From Rhodosporidiobolus odoratus (taxonomy: Eukaryota > Basidiomycota > Microbotryomycetes > Sporidiobolales > Sporidiobolaceae): a DNA stretch of 64,000 nt. Below, in pieces: positions 22,209-35,047 of this stretch; the first letter of the stretch is position 1; the number at the start of each line of letters is the position of its first letter. Both the position numbers and the translations under genes were made by a program. The notes beneath the pieces are model-generated. The model searched no databases, was not told where the DNA came from, and saw only the letters and a list, made by a program, of their open reading frames with translations. The stretch is from positions 558,001-622,000 of the forward strand of contig JAOANU010000008.1 of NCBI GenBank assembly GCA_034387635.1, given 5' to 3'.

Positions 22209-23911
22209 ATGTCAAACGCTCCCATCAAGGTTAGCCTATCTATCGAGCCCTGGAGAGCACATTCGCTGACGATGATCCTCTCAGGTTGCCATCGTCGGCG
22301 TCGGAATGAGCACCACCGGTTCGTTCCCTCCCGCGGTTTACCTGCTATGCCTTGCCTGCGTGATCGCTAACCCTTTGAGCCCGTCTAGTCTTTCATGCGC
22401 CGTTCATCCTTTCCATGCCCGATAAATTCGCACTCAGGGTCATTGTCGAACGCTCGGCGACCGCAGACAAGAGTGTGGCTCGCGACCGCTACCCTGGCGT
22501 AAAGGTTGTCAACTCGCTCGATGAGGCGCTCAAGGAGGACATCGACGTCGTCTGGATCCTGTCCATCAACGAGACGCACTACGACTTCGCCAAGGTGTGT
22601 TTTGCCGCCGACATCTCGCTTGTCCCCCTAGCTCTGGTTCTGCCCTTCCCAGTCGGAACTGATTTTGTACTGTCCCACGCAGACTGTACTGACCGCTGGG
22701 AAACATGCCATCGTCGAGAAGCCCATCACCTCCACATCCGCCGAAGCTCTCGAGCTTGCCGCCCTTGCAAAGGAGAAGAACCTCGTCTTGGCCGTGTACC
22801 AAAACCGTCGGTGGGACGCCGACTACCTCACCGTCAAGAAGCTTATGAAGGAAGGCGCGTTCGGAGAGCTGAGCGAGTTCAACAGCCACTTCGACAGGTA
22901 CAAGAATGTGCCAAATGCCAAAGTTTGGAAGGAAGCGCCGGTTCCAGGTGCTGGTGCCGCCTACGACCTTGGATCTCACCTGGTCCGCGCACTTGCTGCT
23001 CAACCATCAAAACGAGGCGTATTGACTCCGCCTTACATTTCGCAGATTGATCAGATTCTCGACCTCTTCGGCCCTCCCAAGAGCGTCACCGGTATCCTGC
23101 GCAACTCTCGCCTCCTCAACTCGTCTGACGTGCCCGACTCATTCCTCGTTCACCGTGCGTGCTCTCCGCTGTCTTTCATGGTGGCTGTCACTTAGCCTAT
23201 CTCGCCCTTGCAGTCCACTACGATCCTACCGATCAGCCTGGACGCAAGCTTCCTCTCGAAGCCATCGCTCGCGGTTCTATCTTGAGTCTCTTAGCACCGC
23301 AACAGCGATTCATCATCAAGGGTCTGTCGACGTTCCGCTCCCTACAGTTTTGTCTCTGGGTATTCGTGTCGTGGCTCACGCTTTTCTGCCTAACGCGTTC
23401 GGTTCCTCCGGAACAGGCACAACCGCATCCTACCTCAAGCACAGCGTCGATGTACAGGAACAGCAGCTAGTCGCGGGCGGTGCAGATGCGATCAACCAGC
23501 CGGACTTCGCTGTCGAGCCGGAGAGCGCTGCAGGCGTTCTGTACCGATTGGATGGCGGCGGTAAAGGGGAAACGTCCGTTCAGATTTCTCCATCGTTTTT
23601 CTTCAACGTCACGTAGGTAAAGCTGACAGAAATCTATCCGCAGGGTTATCTCCGAAAAGGGAGCATACAGTAAATGGTTCGAAAACGTCGCCGAGGTAAA
23701 CCTTCCTATGTCCCCGCCCCTTTCCTCGTTGCAGCCACCCCCCCTTGGCAGCGCACCCCAACAGGCTCGCTGACTTCATTGCGGCCCCCAGGCCCTCCTC
23801 GCCAAAGATCCCTCCAAGCTGATCGTCAAGCCCGAACAAGCCGCTCTTACCATCCGAATCATCGAACTCGCCGAACAATCCTCAAAGGAAGGTCGCACCA
23901 TCGCCCTCTGA
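22209..23911 (+). CDS. Gfo/Idh/MocA family NAD(P)-dependent oxidoreductase
   Basis: Soluble dehydrogenase acting on a sugar or polyol-type substrate; the substrate cannot be read from the sequence. Short exon 1 (MSNAPIK) is followed by VAIVGVGMS (Rossmann glycine motif), then VFHAPFILSMPDKFALR, DVVWILSINETHYDFAK, and TAGKHAIVEKPITSTSAEA, which holds the EKP motif with the catalytic Lys. The C-terminal domain shows NRRWDADYLTVKKLMKEGAF, GELSEFNSHFDRY, AAYDLGSHLIDQILDLFGPP and the last exon LIVKPEQAALTIRIIELAEQ. At least six introns. This resembles the fungal/bacterial YdgJ-like group. Close to usual family length (about 380-400 residues). Confidence 0.9.
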
Positions 23912-24225
23912 GAACCGTTAGCTCGTTTCCTGGCTCGCTTGTGAATATCGGATAGACCACCAAGACGGCGACAGGTAGAAGATGATAAAGCCTTAATATA
24001 GGCGAGTAGATTTTAGATGAGCCTGCAAAACAAAGTCGTGACATGTGCTACTGACAGAGACAAGGACAGCGGGCGGTGATAGAGAGCATGAACGCCAGGA
24101 GGGGAAGGAAGCATGCTACGAATGGCAAGAATGGGTGCAAAGGGAAAAATGCAAGTTTGACCAGGAGACAACGCAGAGAGAAGAAAATGAAAGAAAACCC
24201 CACGAAGAAACGGCACCAAGCAAGA
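23912..24225. other. Convergent intergenic spacer
   Basis: Lies between the oxidoreductase stop and the deubiquitinase stop. It is A/G-rich on the plus strand with no gene visible. Confidence 0.5.
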
Positions 24226-27200
24226 TCACTCAATCGACTCCAAGCCCTTAGCCTCCGCTTCCTGCCCATCAACCCTAATCTCGCTCACCGGTCCCTCCTC
24301 CAACGCCTCCGACGACCTGAACGGCACTTCCTCCGACCACGGCGCCTCAGGTGCGAACGTATCCCGATGGTTCACGGGTCCCGAGCTGAGCCACTCGTCG
24401 ATATCGTCGAGGTCAGCCCTGGGTGAAGGAGGGTTGGGTTGATCCGAGTCTGGAGGGGACGCGAGTTGGTTCGTCGAAGGGGCCGAGAACATGCCGGTGA
24501 ATCCTCCAGTTCCACCTCCGACGCTGCTACTCGTGCTACCGATTCCAGAGAACGCCCCGGGAAGACGAGCTTCATCATCCGTTCCGTTGAAGAGGTCTTC
24601 GTCCTCATCGGAATGGGGAGCATGCTGCGGGCGGTCGAGCGAAGAAATGGAGGCCGAGAGGTTGTCCCTCGAGGCGAGGGGAGAAATCTGGGCAGACGCG
24701 GGGGCGGAGCCAACGGCTGAGGCAGCGCGGGAAGCGACGGCGGATTCTACGAGTTCGCGGGATTTGGTACCGCCGATGGGGCGAGCGGTGCGGCGGCGGT
24801 AGAAGAGAAGGTAGGCGGCAGAAGAGGGCACGCGGTCGGGAGAGATCTCGGTGACTCGCGACTGTAGCGGGAAGAAGAACAGTGTCAGCGGCGAGGGGAT
24901 CTTGAAGGCAAAAAGGAAAGAGACGCACATCATCGAAATCGTACCACTTGGCATTTTCCGGGTTTTTCGCAAATGCCGTGTAATGCCCTCCACCCAATCC
25001 ACCAAAGTGATTCGACACAGCATAACAATCATAAACAAGCGTGTCGGGCTCGTCCACGATCGGCGTCTCTCCGCCTTCCGCCGCCTTCTGCCTCAACCTC
25101 TTCTCCACCCTATCCCCTTCGACAAACGGCTCGAGATCCAATCCTTCAAGAGGGAAATCGACAAAGTCGTCCAACTTGTCCCTCGAGTACCTCCCGCTCG
25201 AAAAGCGCTTCAGAGCAATGACGACCACGTCCGGGACCTTCCACAACTCGACCTTCTTGGTCGCCTGCTTGTGCTCCGTACACGACGAGCAGTACCACAT
25301 GTCATCTTCTCCCAACCGCTCTTCCTTGGTGAACTCGGTCAGGCAGTCTTGAAGGGTGATGGTCTTCTTCGCGCCCTTCTTTTCCCGCTTGGCGAGAATG
25401 GCGGGGTCGACGATAGACTCGCACGCGTTCCACTTGTTGTCTTCGGAGTTGAAGAAGTAGTCGTACGCTGGACGGTCCCAGGTAGAGATCAGCCACTGGC
25501 CGGTCTTGAATATTGGAAGCGGCGGAGAGTCGACGGGCGAAGCTAGAGATGCGGTAGCGGTAGGCGGGACGTCGGCCTTCTCTCCGTCCTTGACCTCGTC
25601 GACAGCCCCACTAGCCCCCGGCGAGAACATATCGACATCTTCCTCTTCCGCCTTCGCTTTCTCCAACGCCTGCTTCCTCTCAAACTCAGCAGATTTCCTC
25701 AAACTCGCCTTCCTCTCCTCGATAGTTTGCGTCAATTCGCCAAAGTCGACCTTGAGCGGCATTCGACCGTTAGGGTCGGGGCGTCTGACGATTTCGAGGC
25801 GGAAGGGAGCGCTACGACGGGGTCGAGGAGGAGATGGCGGAGCGGAAGGTGCGGAGGAGGCCTCGGCGGCCACGTCGGCGGAAGGACCACTGGCGAATGG
25901 CTCGCGGACGGCGGGAGCGGCGGGCGCGGACGGGTCGACATCCATCGCGGCGGCTGCCGGTGGAGAGGGTGCACTGGAAGGAGCAGCGGAGTCGGCAAAA
26001 ACGGAAGAAGGCGCAGTCGAAAAGGCTTGCTCGGAAGAAGAAGTCGACGATCCGGCGACGACGCGCGCTGGCTCTTGGTTGTCCATCTGCGGCGGAGCTA
26101 GCTCGACTGGAGCATCCTCGTCCATCTCCGCAATCCACGCCTCGATCGTCTCGAGCAGCTCGTCGCCCTTCTTCGTCACCCTCGCGTACTGCGTCGCAAC
26201 CTTCCTCAAGGCAGCTTTTTCGTCGCAAGCCTCTTCCTTCGTCAAGGTTACGATGAAAGGACTGCCGAAGAGATCACCATCGTCGCGTCGCGTGCCGAAG
26301 ATAGCTCGTGATGATGATGCAGAAGGAGGTGCGGCGTGGTGACGGTGGCCAACAACAAGGTGGACTGCTCCATCAGCAGCAGGCTCGATAGGCGGGAGCT
26401 TCTTGAAGAATTGGTTGCGGGGGCGAGGCTGAGGGTAGTGCACGGTGGACTCGTAGAATATGAGCTTGTCATTGTTCTGAACGTCGGTAATGGGCTCGTC
26501 GTCGTGCCATTCTTTCCAGAACTTGTGGCTGAATTCTTCGGTAACGATGAGCTAAGCCAGATTAGACCGTCAGAACCAGGAATACGAAAGAAGGTTAGAT
26601 GGGCAGACCTTTTTCGGGTCGATCTGCACAAAGCCGCCGACGAGGGCTTTCAGGGTCTTGATGGAACCGGATTTCGGGACCTCGAGTTCGACCTACGGAA
26701 AAGTCGTCAGTGGAGCCACAGGAAGACAAGCAGCGAAGACTGACAGAGAGCACCGGCCTCTTCGGATCGACCGGTACGACGTAGACGGTGCCGCTCCATT
26801 TCTTGGTGACAGGCAGGTTCGTTGTAACATACATGAAGGGGTCGAAGGTGATCGAAACCTACATGTCGAAGGGGAGAAGCTGTGAGCCTGTGTACGCTCG
26901 CAGAAGAGAAGGAGACGGAGAATAAGCCCACCTTCTCGCAATCCGGACACACCACCGTCGACCTATACTGCCCTTGAAACAAATCAACGATAACCGAATC
27001 ATTCCGACTCCTATACTGCTCCCAACAAGTCCTCGCCAACTCAACCAACTCCTTATCCCCTCCACCCGCCCAATCCGGCGCTTCAGTCGCCGGTTTCTTC
27101 TTGATCCTGTTCAGGTCTTCGTGCGTTCCGTCGAGAAGAAATGCGAGGAGTTCCTGCGAGTCTTGTTGACCGTAGCCGGAGAACTGAGGCGCAAACTTGG

Positions 27201-29078
27201 AGAGGGCTTGTTTGAATTCGCGGGGGGCGACGGAGGAACCTGAGGAAGCCCAGAGACGCTCGAGGAGGGCACCGAAGGCGATGGCGACGGCGCCGCCCAT
27301 GCCGAGGGGGTTGTCCTTGTTCAGCTCGTTGTGGTAGACGCCGGCTATGCAGGAGGTAAGCCATGGCGGGAAGTGCAATCGATAGTTGTGTAAAGGTGGG
27401 AGTAAGAGGAGAGGAAGTCAGTGAGTAGTGTAAGGACCTATATAGCATCAAACGAAGGGCAAGCTTACAAAGGAAGTACTCCTGCAGCTCCTTCGTATTG
27501 CTCATGCACTGAATCGCCGAGTTCATGAAGCAGGTACTGGCGGAAAAAAGGTCAGTCAGTCTGAACAATTGACAGGGGCCGCGAGGAGGCACCGTCGAAA
27601 ACAATAGGCAGACACACTTTCCCAGATTGCTCAACCCGGTCAACCCCCTCTGTCCCTTCTGACCTCCACCCAATCCCAGCGCTTGCGCCTTACTCCTCGT
27701 CAGCGCCCCCGTCAAACTATTCACAAACCCGCCTTCCTTCTTCCCCTCCTCCTTCTTCTCCTTCTTCGCGCCACTCGAAGAGATATGCAGCGCTGTTGAC
27801 CAGCCCCCAGCGAACAAACCTTTCTTCTTTCCTTCCTTGGCTGCTTCTCCCCCTTCTAACGCTGGCAGAGCCGCCGCATCCCCTTGTGGCACATCAGCAA
27901 GCGCAAGCGCAGCCCGCAAAGCCTCCTCGTCGACAATCCAATTCCCGAGCTTGTCCTGCTGTTCCACCGCCAACCTCGTCTCCGGATCGGTGAGCAAGGC
28001 ATCCGCGAGGGAGGCGTTGCTCGAAGGGGGAGTAACAAGCTCGACCCCCGACTCGCGGAGCTTGTCGTCAAACACCCAGGCGGGTCCTTCTTGGGCTGAG
28101 ACTGCGTCACCTACGGGGGGAAGCCTCCAGAGCCGAGTGGGGCGGGTGAGCTCGAAAGAAGTGGAGGCGAAGGTGAGGAGGTCAGAGAATGCAACGGCGG
28201 AAGAAAGGGCGGTCTGAGGTGCGCGATCGAGAGTGGGAAGGGGAGTAGATGAGGCAGATGAGGACGGAACCAGGAGGAAGAATTGGAAGGTGGGAGGGTA
28301 GAATTCGATGGATTCGGAGCCGAGGCCAGCGGTGGCAAGGACGGTGCGCTCGAGCTCGTGTGAAGGGTTGGCAAGGCCGTACCTATATAGCATCGAGTAA
28401 CTGTTAAGCTTGGCTGCTTTGGGAAAGGTGTGGAAGCGAGATAACCTACCATTCCTTAAGCATACCCCAAGCCTGCGCCGGTACGAGCTCTACATCCACG
28501 CCATCCTGCACAGGCGGCATCCTCCGCAACTGTCCATCCTGACCAAGCACCGCAGCGTTGTCAATCGGCCCCACCTCTTCCGGCAGCAATCCCGTGTCTT
28601 CTTCCTTACTGTCCTGCACCCCGCTGCATGCGACCTGCCACCTCCTGTACCAAGCCCTTGATACTAGGTACCACACATCGCCCTCTTCGAGCGGTGAGCG
28701 CTTGAGGTCGTTGATTACGGCGAGTTGCGAGTCCGGAGCAGGTCCATTGTAGCCGCTGGCCGTCCCCTGAAAGTCGGGCAGCTCGTCACCGTCTGCGTCC
28801 TGGAGTTGTTCGTAGGCGGGTGGCGAGTCTGCGAGTAGGTCGGGAGCGGTGAGAGTGAGGTCGGGGTCGTTGTCCTGTCCGGCGTCCGAAGGAGTCGAGG
28901 CGATGTTGAGCCTAGATGCGCCGATGGACCCTTCGTGGTCAGACTCGTCGTTTGGCATTTGGTCTTCCGAGTTTGCTCGTTTTAGTGGAGTCGAGGGAGG
29001 AGCAGGGGAGGAGAGAGGACGCTTTGACAAGCGGGTTGGGGAGGCAGAGGTGGGGGTTGAGGGTCTGCTAGGGCTCAT
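24226..29078 (-). CDS. UBP12: Ubiquitin carboxyl-terminal hydrolase, UBP12/USP15 type
   Basis: Cysteine protease that removes ubiquitin from proteins. The N-terminus is disordered (MSPSRPSTPTSASPTRLSK), followed by a DUSP domain (GDVWYLVSRAWYRRW, ...VELVPAQAWGMLKEW) and a ubiquitin-like region with FYPPTFQFFLLVPS. The catalytic core opens with [20 protein letters not shown], the Cys box, split by an intron. FKQALSKFAPQFSGYGQQDS and QELLAFLLDGTHEDLNR follow, then FQGQYRSTVVCPDC (zinc knuckle). A long Ala/Ser/Pro and acidic insert splits the core, as in UBP12/USP15, before LQDCLTEFTKEERLGEDDMW-YC. The His box is YDCYAVSNHFGGLGGGHYTA, ending YDFDDSRVTEISPD...AYLLFYRR. The C-terminal tail of about 150 residues is Ser/acidic. 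At least eight exons. Start chosen at 29078; an upstream Met at 29120 would add 14 residues. Confidence 0.93.
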
Positions 29079-29349
29079 GCAGGTGGTTCGATAGACTGTA
29101 GTGGTCAGGTGAGCATGCAATCAGCGCAGAAAACGAGAGAAGGGAAAGATGAAAATGATCAACTTCTAAATACTGACGACAACGTCTCGAACAACCTGAC
29201 AAGGCTACAGATACGCTGATCAGGTTCATACCCGCTTACTGAGCTGTCATATACCCACACTTGAGCTTCTCCTTGCCGTCGACGTCGTTCTCAACTTCCC
29301 CACCTTCAACCGTCTCGTGTACCTCGTTGTAGGCTCACCAGCGGGCGTA

Positions 29350-30937
29350 ATGGACCAGATAGACATTCCGCCAGTCACAAAAGCATACCTTATGTATGTC
29401 CACCTGTCCTCGTTCTGACCCTTGTGAGCTGACCTTTTCCTCCTTGGCTCCTTCGACTTGACAGCGCAGCAGTGGGTACCTCGGTGGCCGTAGTACGTCC
29501 TTCCTACGCTGCTCAGGCGAATCCATCCGACTAAGACCAAATACTTGACGCAGCAATGTAACTTTGTCACCCCACTGCAACTTTTCTTCACCTGGAGAAG
29601 CGCAATCGAAAATGGTCAGGTGCGTCTTGACCCTCTGTTGCTCGGGCGAGCAAAGACCTTTGCAGCCAAGGCCGACAATGTTTTGTGCCATAACCTTGCG
29701 TGTGTAGGTCTGGCGTTTAGCGACCTGCTTCCTTTATTGGGGTCCGCTCAGCCTCGACTTCTTTTTCCACCTCTTCTTCTTGTCAGTCCCTCCATTCCTC
29801 GCTGGCTCACCACGGACCTTCAATCACCCCCTCGGAATGATTCTGAATGTCAGACACTGAATCATCCCCATTTCTGCAGCATGCGCTACTCAAAAATGCT
29901 TGAAGAGAGCGCATTTCATGGCAAGAGAGCCGACTATGTATGGCTGCTATTCCAAAGCTGCACACTCCTTCTCGTGCGTCTCTCTACTGCTGCCGCTCTC
30001 ATCTCCGCGAGGTCATATTGGCGACGCAAACCTCCCGTCTTCTGTGCAGATCCTCGCCCCTCTTTCGCCATCTGCCTTCCTTTCCTCGCCACTCTCGTTC
30101 ACCGTACGTCCGTCGCCTCAAGTCACTCTCTCTCCTGCTCTGATTTTCCGCTTCTGAATTCAAATCGGATGCTTCCCTTCGTTTGCCTGTGACGTGCAGC
30201 TCGTCTACATCTGGTCCCGCCTAAACCCCCTGGTCCGCCTCTCCCTCTTCGGCATAATCACCATCACCGCCCCCTACCTTCCCTACGCACTTTGCCTCTT
30301 CAGTTGGGCGTTGTCCGGTGGTGGACCGGTAGGAGGCGGTGGGATTGGGACTTGGGGATTAGGGGTTATTGTCAGCGATTTGCTGGGCATTGCTGCGGGG
30401 CATTGGTGGCGAGTCTTTGTCTCCTTCTTTGCTGCTTCTTTCGTTTGAGGTGATCGATGTACTGAACTAACGATATACTGTACTGACTTGTGCTTGATAA
30501 TCCGTTCCCTCGCTGACCGTTTTTTTATGCGTCACTATCTACTCTTCGTGCCACCAGGTACTTCTGGACTGAGATCTGGCGTCGCGAGCGTGCGTCCGGG
30601 GGACGGAATTGGCTAGAAACACCTCGTTTCCTGTACGTCAGGCTCGTCCATCTCTTCTGACCTTCTCAGCTGACCTTCCACCGCTCTCCGTCCCTCGCCA
30701 CTCGCCCCATCATTTTCCTCCACTCCCTTAATCTCTGTATCACCCAACCTCTCTGTCCACCCTCTACTCGTCGCTTCCCCTCTCGCTTGCTACCGAAACA
30801 GCGTCAAGCTTCTCGACCCGCCTTCCCGCCTCGAAGAACTCGAAGCCGCCGACCGAGAACGCTTACAAGCTATGCGACAGCTGCAGGTCGATGCGCTGGC
30901 GAATGAACAGGAGGCGAGGGAGAGGAGAGATCAGTAG
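29350..30937 (+). CDS. Derlin (Der1/Dfm1 family), ER membrane protein
   Basis: Rhomboid-like pseudoprotease of the ER membrane that works in retrotranslocation during ER-associated degradation. Exon 1 reads MDQIDIPPVTKAYLI, the standard derlin start. Later exons give CNFVTPLQLFFTW, then QVWRLATCFLYWGPLSLDFF and FHLFFLMRYSKMLEESAF, the family core. Next come GKRADYVWLLFQSCTLLL and VYIWSRLNPLVRLSLFGIIT, then LGVIVSDLLGIAAGHWWYFW-TE. No catalytic Ser/His pair is present, as expected for derlins. The C-terminal exon is a charged helix (RLEELEAADRERLQAMRQLQ). I do not see a clear p97-binding SHP box at the end. Six to seven exons with introns of 60-200 bp. Divergent from UBP12 across about 270 bp. 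Confidence 0.92.
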
Positions 30938-31682
30938 CGATGTAGTCAGGCGAAGAGCCGATGTTTCCCGCAAGTACTCTCCTTCCATGCCATCTCTTCT
31001 TTCCTGCAGCGTGGGCTCATTCGCGCGTCGTCACCGGCTGTGTCCAGCTTATCCCGGGGAATGAGTCGTGTAGCGCACGCGCTGATGCACGCTCAGGGTG
31101 CTTCGAAGAAAACAGGCTCACTTTGAACGGGATTTCCGGCGTTTCCGTGTGCACCTTGGCATTTCCGCCGTGCGATTTCCGTGCAGACAAGAGCTGATAG
31201 AGGCCGGGGCGGTACTGAGGGTGATGAAGGGCGAAGAGGGAAAGAAGTGGCTTGTAGCGTACCTTAATTTCTGGTTTGGGCATTAAAAGCCAACCATCCA
31301 GACCAACCATGGCGTCGGGATCGGCTTCTCGGATCTTTGTCTGTGTCGATGGTCCAGATGGGCTAGAGATAGGCAGCAGGGTGCAACCAGGTGAGTTGAG
31401 GGAAAGCAGATCGTAAGTCAACACAAAGCTTTTCTCCGCGCTCTCTTCTCAGCTTGTCCAAGTACTCTCGCTCGCTATTTACCACGGACTGAAGGGGTAC
31501 AATAGCCTACTGCACCAGTCTACTACGCCAACAGCCCAGTGCCCTTGCGGCGCACGGGGCTCCCGCCTTTAACGAGTGCCCCCGATCATTGGTGAGCGCC
31601 CCACCAGCCGGCCATCTTCAAACCTCCCCGCCCTCGACTACAGCTCTGGGCACTCGCCAAGCCGCGGTCGGGCACTGTAACG
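30938..31682. other. Intergenic region with uncertain small frames
   Basis: 745 bp between derlin and the GPCR. A minus-strand frame at 31017-31424 (135 codons, starting MLTYDLLSLNSPGC) has a possible GTACGC donor after PKPEIK, and a plus-strand frame starting at about 31309 (MASGSASRIFVCV) overlaps it. Neither has recognisable similarity, so I do not call a gene. Promoter of the GPCR presumably lies in the right half. Confidence 0.4.
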
Positions 31683-33774
31683 ATGTCAAGCTTCGACTCG
31701 CTCCAATGGCAACCCCTTCCCTCCCTTCCCGGTATGGCCGCTGTCGCTTCAGCCGGTCTACTTTCCGTCGTCTCAGTCGTCTCCCTCTCGCTTTACATCT
31801 GCGTATTACTACGCCGGTACTACCGAACACCTATGATACAGCGGATGGAGATGAAGGAGGACAGCAGGGCGATAAAGTTCCTAACGAGCAGTCATGGGTT
31901 ATTGTTGGGAAATATGCTGGTCGGAGGTGCGTTCTTCTGCCTTGTTTACCGTGCAATTGCCACAGAAACGACCAGCTGATCACCCGAAGCCTCCACAGAC
32001 TTCCTACAGGCCATCGGCTTCATGCTCAACTTCGACGTTCGCCCTTTTTTTCCCCTTTCTCTCGATCGCTCTCCGCTCAACGTCTTTCTTACCCTTACAG
32101 TGGATCGGTCGAAATGCGTTCCCGACGGCCGCACACCCGACAGCAGTATGCACCGCTCAAGGTATCCTCATCCAATTGGGAGATTTGGGCAGCGCGTTTT
32201 CGTCACTGGTCATTTGCGTCAACCTGTTCCGTAAGTCTCGCATCCGGCTGCGCCCTCCGACCGGATCTCATGGTCGCTTGTCGCGTGCTGGCTAAGTCTT
32301 CGAATATCACTGAGCCGCTCTTCTCACTTCCGCCGTTCTTTCCTACGTAGTCATCCTCGTCTTTTCTATCCACCCTTCCACTCGCCTCCTGTGGGGCGTT
32401 ATGGCATTCGAGTGGGTCCTGATCACGGTCATGTCGGTGATCGGTCCGGTGGCGCTGGAGAAAACCGGAATCCCCTTCTGTGCGTTTCGTCGTTTCCATT
32501 TCAGCGACCTCACCGCGCCGCGCCTGAGGGTAGCGCTGATTGCGTGTCGCGACGTTGCACAGATGGTCCCAGCGGCGGTTGGTGCTGGATGTCGGCCTCG
32601 TACCAACTTCCTCGTCTTACGGTGCGTCCTGTCTTCTCCGTCTGAGCCTCTTCCCGCCCTCTGTTACTTACGATCGAGCACATATGGGCTGCAGCTACAC
32701 TATCTCTGGGTGTTCACCGTCGCCTTCCTTGATCTTCTTCTCTACAGCGTCATGGCTGTCAAGATTTGGCATCAGCGGCGGATTTTGGGGAATGAGCAGG
32801 TCAGCGGAACGGCGGGGGTTTGGAGGGTCATGATGTGCTACCCCCTGGTGTACTTGGCGACTATGTACGTCAAGCACTCCCCCTCCCCCTCGTTCGAGAG
32901 GACCACGTCCTGACTTGACTGGTCTTTCCGCAGTATGCCCCTTTCTTGCTACCGGATTGCTTCGATGGCCGGTCACCACTGGCCTCTTCAGTTCGTTACC
33001 TTCCACGTCCCTCACGTTCTTGCTGCTGATCGCGTTTCCTACCACAGCTACGCTCTCGCCGCTGGCACTATTTTCACCCTTTCTGGAACCGCAAACGTCA
33101 TAATCTACGCTCTCACTCGAAGCATTGTTTCATTCGAAAGCATCGGAAGCGCATTCAGGCGGGGAAGCGATGCTATCGCTGACCGGAGCAGGAGTGCGTT
33201 TGTGTCCTTTCTTCACCGGTTGCTGCCAGTCGAAAGCTGATCACCTTTACGAGCAGGCTGTGGTAACCGCCGAATTTCCGGCCTAACCTCCAACCTCCCT
33301 TCCTTCCCCTTCGGCAGCGGCAACCGCGAAAACAGCAACTCGAATTGGACGCACATTCAAACTGCTCAGTCCACCACCTTCGCCTTGAACGGCGTACGAA
33401 TCGATGTCGAAACCGATATTTTCTCGCCTGAATTGGCTTACTCTCCGAAATCGAATCCAACACCGGCTTTTAGCCATCCTTTCTCTCGGCCTACTGGTCC
33501 GGCATTGTCACTACCGCCCATGCGAAGCGTTGCAGGAGCGAGAGGGACAACACCGACTTACCCGGTTCAACTGCGGAGGAAATCGGTTGATGGGCTGCTG
33601 TTGCCGACCATGCTGAACGGGGAACGACCTTTTTCGATGTTGAGGAAGCTGGAAGAGAACGAAGAAGGGGCAGAGGGTGAGGAGGGGTTGTTTGTGGGGA
33701 GTGAGGACGGACGGAGCAGGAAGGGGAGTGAGGCGAGTGACAGTACTATGAACAAGGGGGTTCGGCTTGTATAG
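31683..33774 (+). CDS. G protein-coupled receptor, Git3/cAMP-receptor-like
   Basis: Seven-transmembrane receptor of the fungal Git3/Gpr1 and Dictyostelium cAR-related class, expected at the plasma membrane and coupled to a G-alpha/cAMP pathway. Helix 1 is AGLLSVVSVVSLSLYICVLL. Exon junctions then give GDFLQAIGFMLNFDWIGRN, GILIQLGDLGSAFSSLVICV-NLFLILVF, WVLITVMSVIGPVALEKTG, and the class motif GGWCWMSASYQLPRL in the second extracellular loop. HYLWVFTVAFLDLLLYSVMA follows, then the last helices with SYALAAGTIFTLSGTANVII. The cytosolic tail of about 190 residues is Ser-rich with RRKSVDG (possible PKA site) and an acidic patch. About eight exons. The ligand is unknown; sugars, amino acids or other nutrients are typical for the class. 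It is not a STE3 pheromone receptor. Confidence 0.83.
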
Positions 33775-34135
33775 TTCTTCGGGTTCGTGGTTTTCGTGCT
33801 TCTGGGCATCAGTCGGTAGTGTCAGTTATCGTTATTCGTGTCGTGCGCTGTTGTAATCGTAGTCGAGTGTTGGCATCTGTTTTCGCATGTGACGAGACGA
33901 GAGTCAGTCACCTCGAGCTCTTGGCTTGTCATCCTCCTATTGCGAGACCGACCGGCTGCTCAGCCTAGGTGGAAGCCACAAGGCTGGTGAAGGAACCTCG
34001 CACCCGCAAGGGCGTCAGCGCTTCAGCAGGCTCAAGCGCCAAAAGGGCATTTACCCGAATAGGCGACACTCTCAGAGACTCGGCCTGGACATGGACAATA
34101 TAGATGGACTTCACAGCATGTAGAGACTACAACAA
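33775..34135. other. Intergenic spacer
   Basis: Lies between the GPCR stop and the approximate left edge of repeat locus 2. No gene seen. Confidence 0.45.
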
Positions 34136-34235
34136 TATGACCCTGTTCAGGATAAAGATAAACCTCAACCTTGCGCCCTCTTTTCACCTTCGCCTCTCGC
34201 ACGCACGTCTTGCGTGCGCTACCAAGCTTCACCTC

Positions 34236-35047
34236 CTAAGAAGGCTCCTTAATCTTCTCGACGCAACCCATAATCTGCTTCTCGAGAACCAAGATCACCT
34301 CGGGATGGATTTGTTCGGCCATGCTTTTCTCGAGTCGGGCGAGTTTGGCAAGGAGGTCGTCGACGCCGAGCGGCGAGGGGACGGTAGGGGTGGTAGACGC
34401 TGAAGATGCGGAGGTAGAAGACGAAGTCGAAGAGGAGGAAGAAAGGGAGGAGAGGGTGGAGTCGGACGAGGCGCGGCTCGGAATGAAGGGGCGGAGGGAA
34501 GGGTCACGGGCAGGGTGGACGGACATGCGGCAGGATGCAGCAGTCGTGATGGAGGTACTGGTAAACGCCTGCGTACACATAGAGGTCTGTCAGGGTCTGG
34601 TAACGGAAGAATGAGACCAAACGCGCATACCATCTGAAGAGGCCTCAAGCCATGACGGCATTCCCGGCTCTTTTGCGCCTCAGATCCCATGTACGTAGTA
34701 GTCTGATCGATGGTTCGAACCGCAAGGCAAGTCCGCTGAGCCCATTCGTCGGCCCTGGCTTGTTCCATCGCGAGGGAAGCAGCTTCTTCTTGCTCGAGGT
34801 GGGCTTCGTAGTTGTGAACGAGGACTTGAGCGTCCGAGGGGCCAAAGGAGTCGATACTCGAAGTTGAGAGGCGCTTTCTTTTGGACTGCCGAGGATAGGA
34901 GGAGGGAAAAAGGTCAGCTGGCGAGTACCGCAAGGGGAAGACGGAAGGAGAACGCACGCTATACAGCTTGTTCGGGGAATGGCTTTTAGGAAGAGAGGCC
35001 CTCCTGACCGCGTTGACGAGGCTGCTGAAGAGAGTGAAGCCAGGCAT
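34236..35047 (-). CDS. Module gene 2, locus 2 copy (longest C-terminus)
   Basis: Same three-exon build as locus 1: MPGFTLFSSLVNAVRRASLP..., exon 2 SKRKRLSTSSIDSFGPSDAQ with the acidic helix (HLEQEEAASLAMEQARADEW), exon 3 Ser-rich. The frame stays open past HPEVI into LVLEKQIMGCVEKIKEPS, about 225 residues in all. The C-terminal helix LLAKLARLEKSMAEQIHPEV plus that extension looks like a coiled coil, so oligomerisation or pairing with another protein is plausible. The KRKR patch suggests nuclear location. No known family, no membrane span. An in-frame ATG at 35080 lies 11 codons upstream. This copy is the best reference for the intact protein. Confidence 0.65.

Noticed and set aside
31683..33774. 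Seven-TM protein as a STE3 pheromone receptor
   Set aside because: The GGWCWMSASYQ motif and helix pattern fit the Git3/cAMP-receptor-like class, and no farnesylated pheromone-type CaaX mini-gene was seen nearby.
34700..34725. GGTTCGAACC as a tRNA T-loop (B box)
   Set aside because: It lies within the conserved coding exon of module gene 2, and no A box or cloverleaf arms are present around it.
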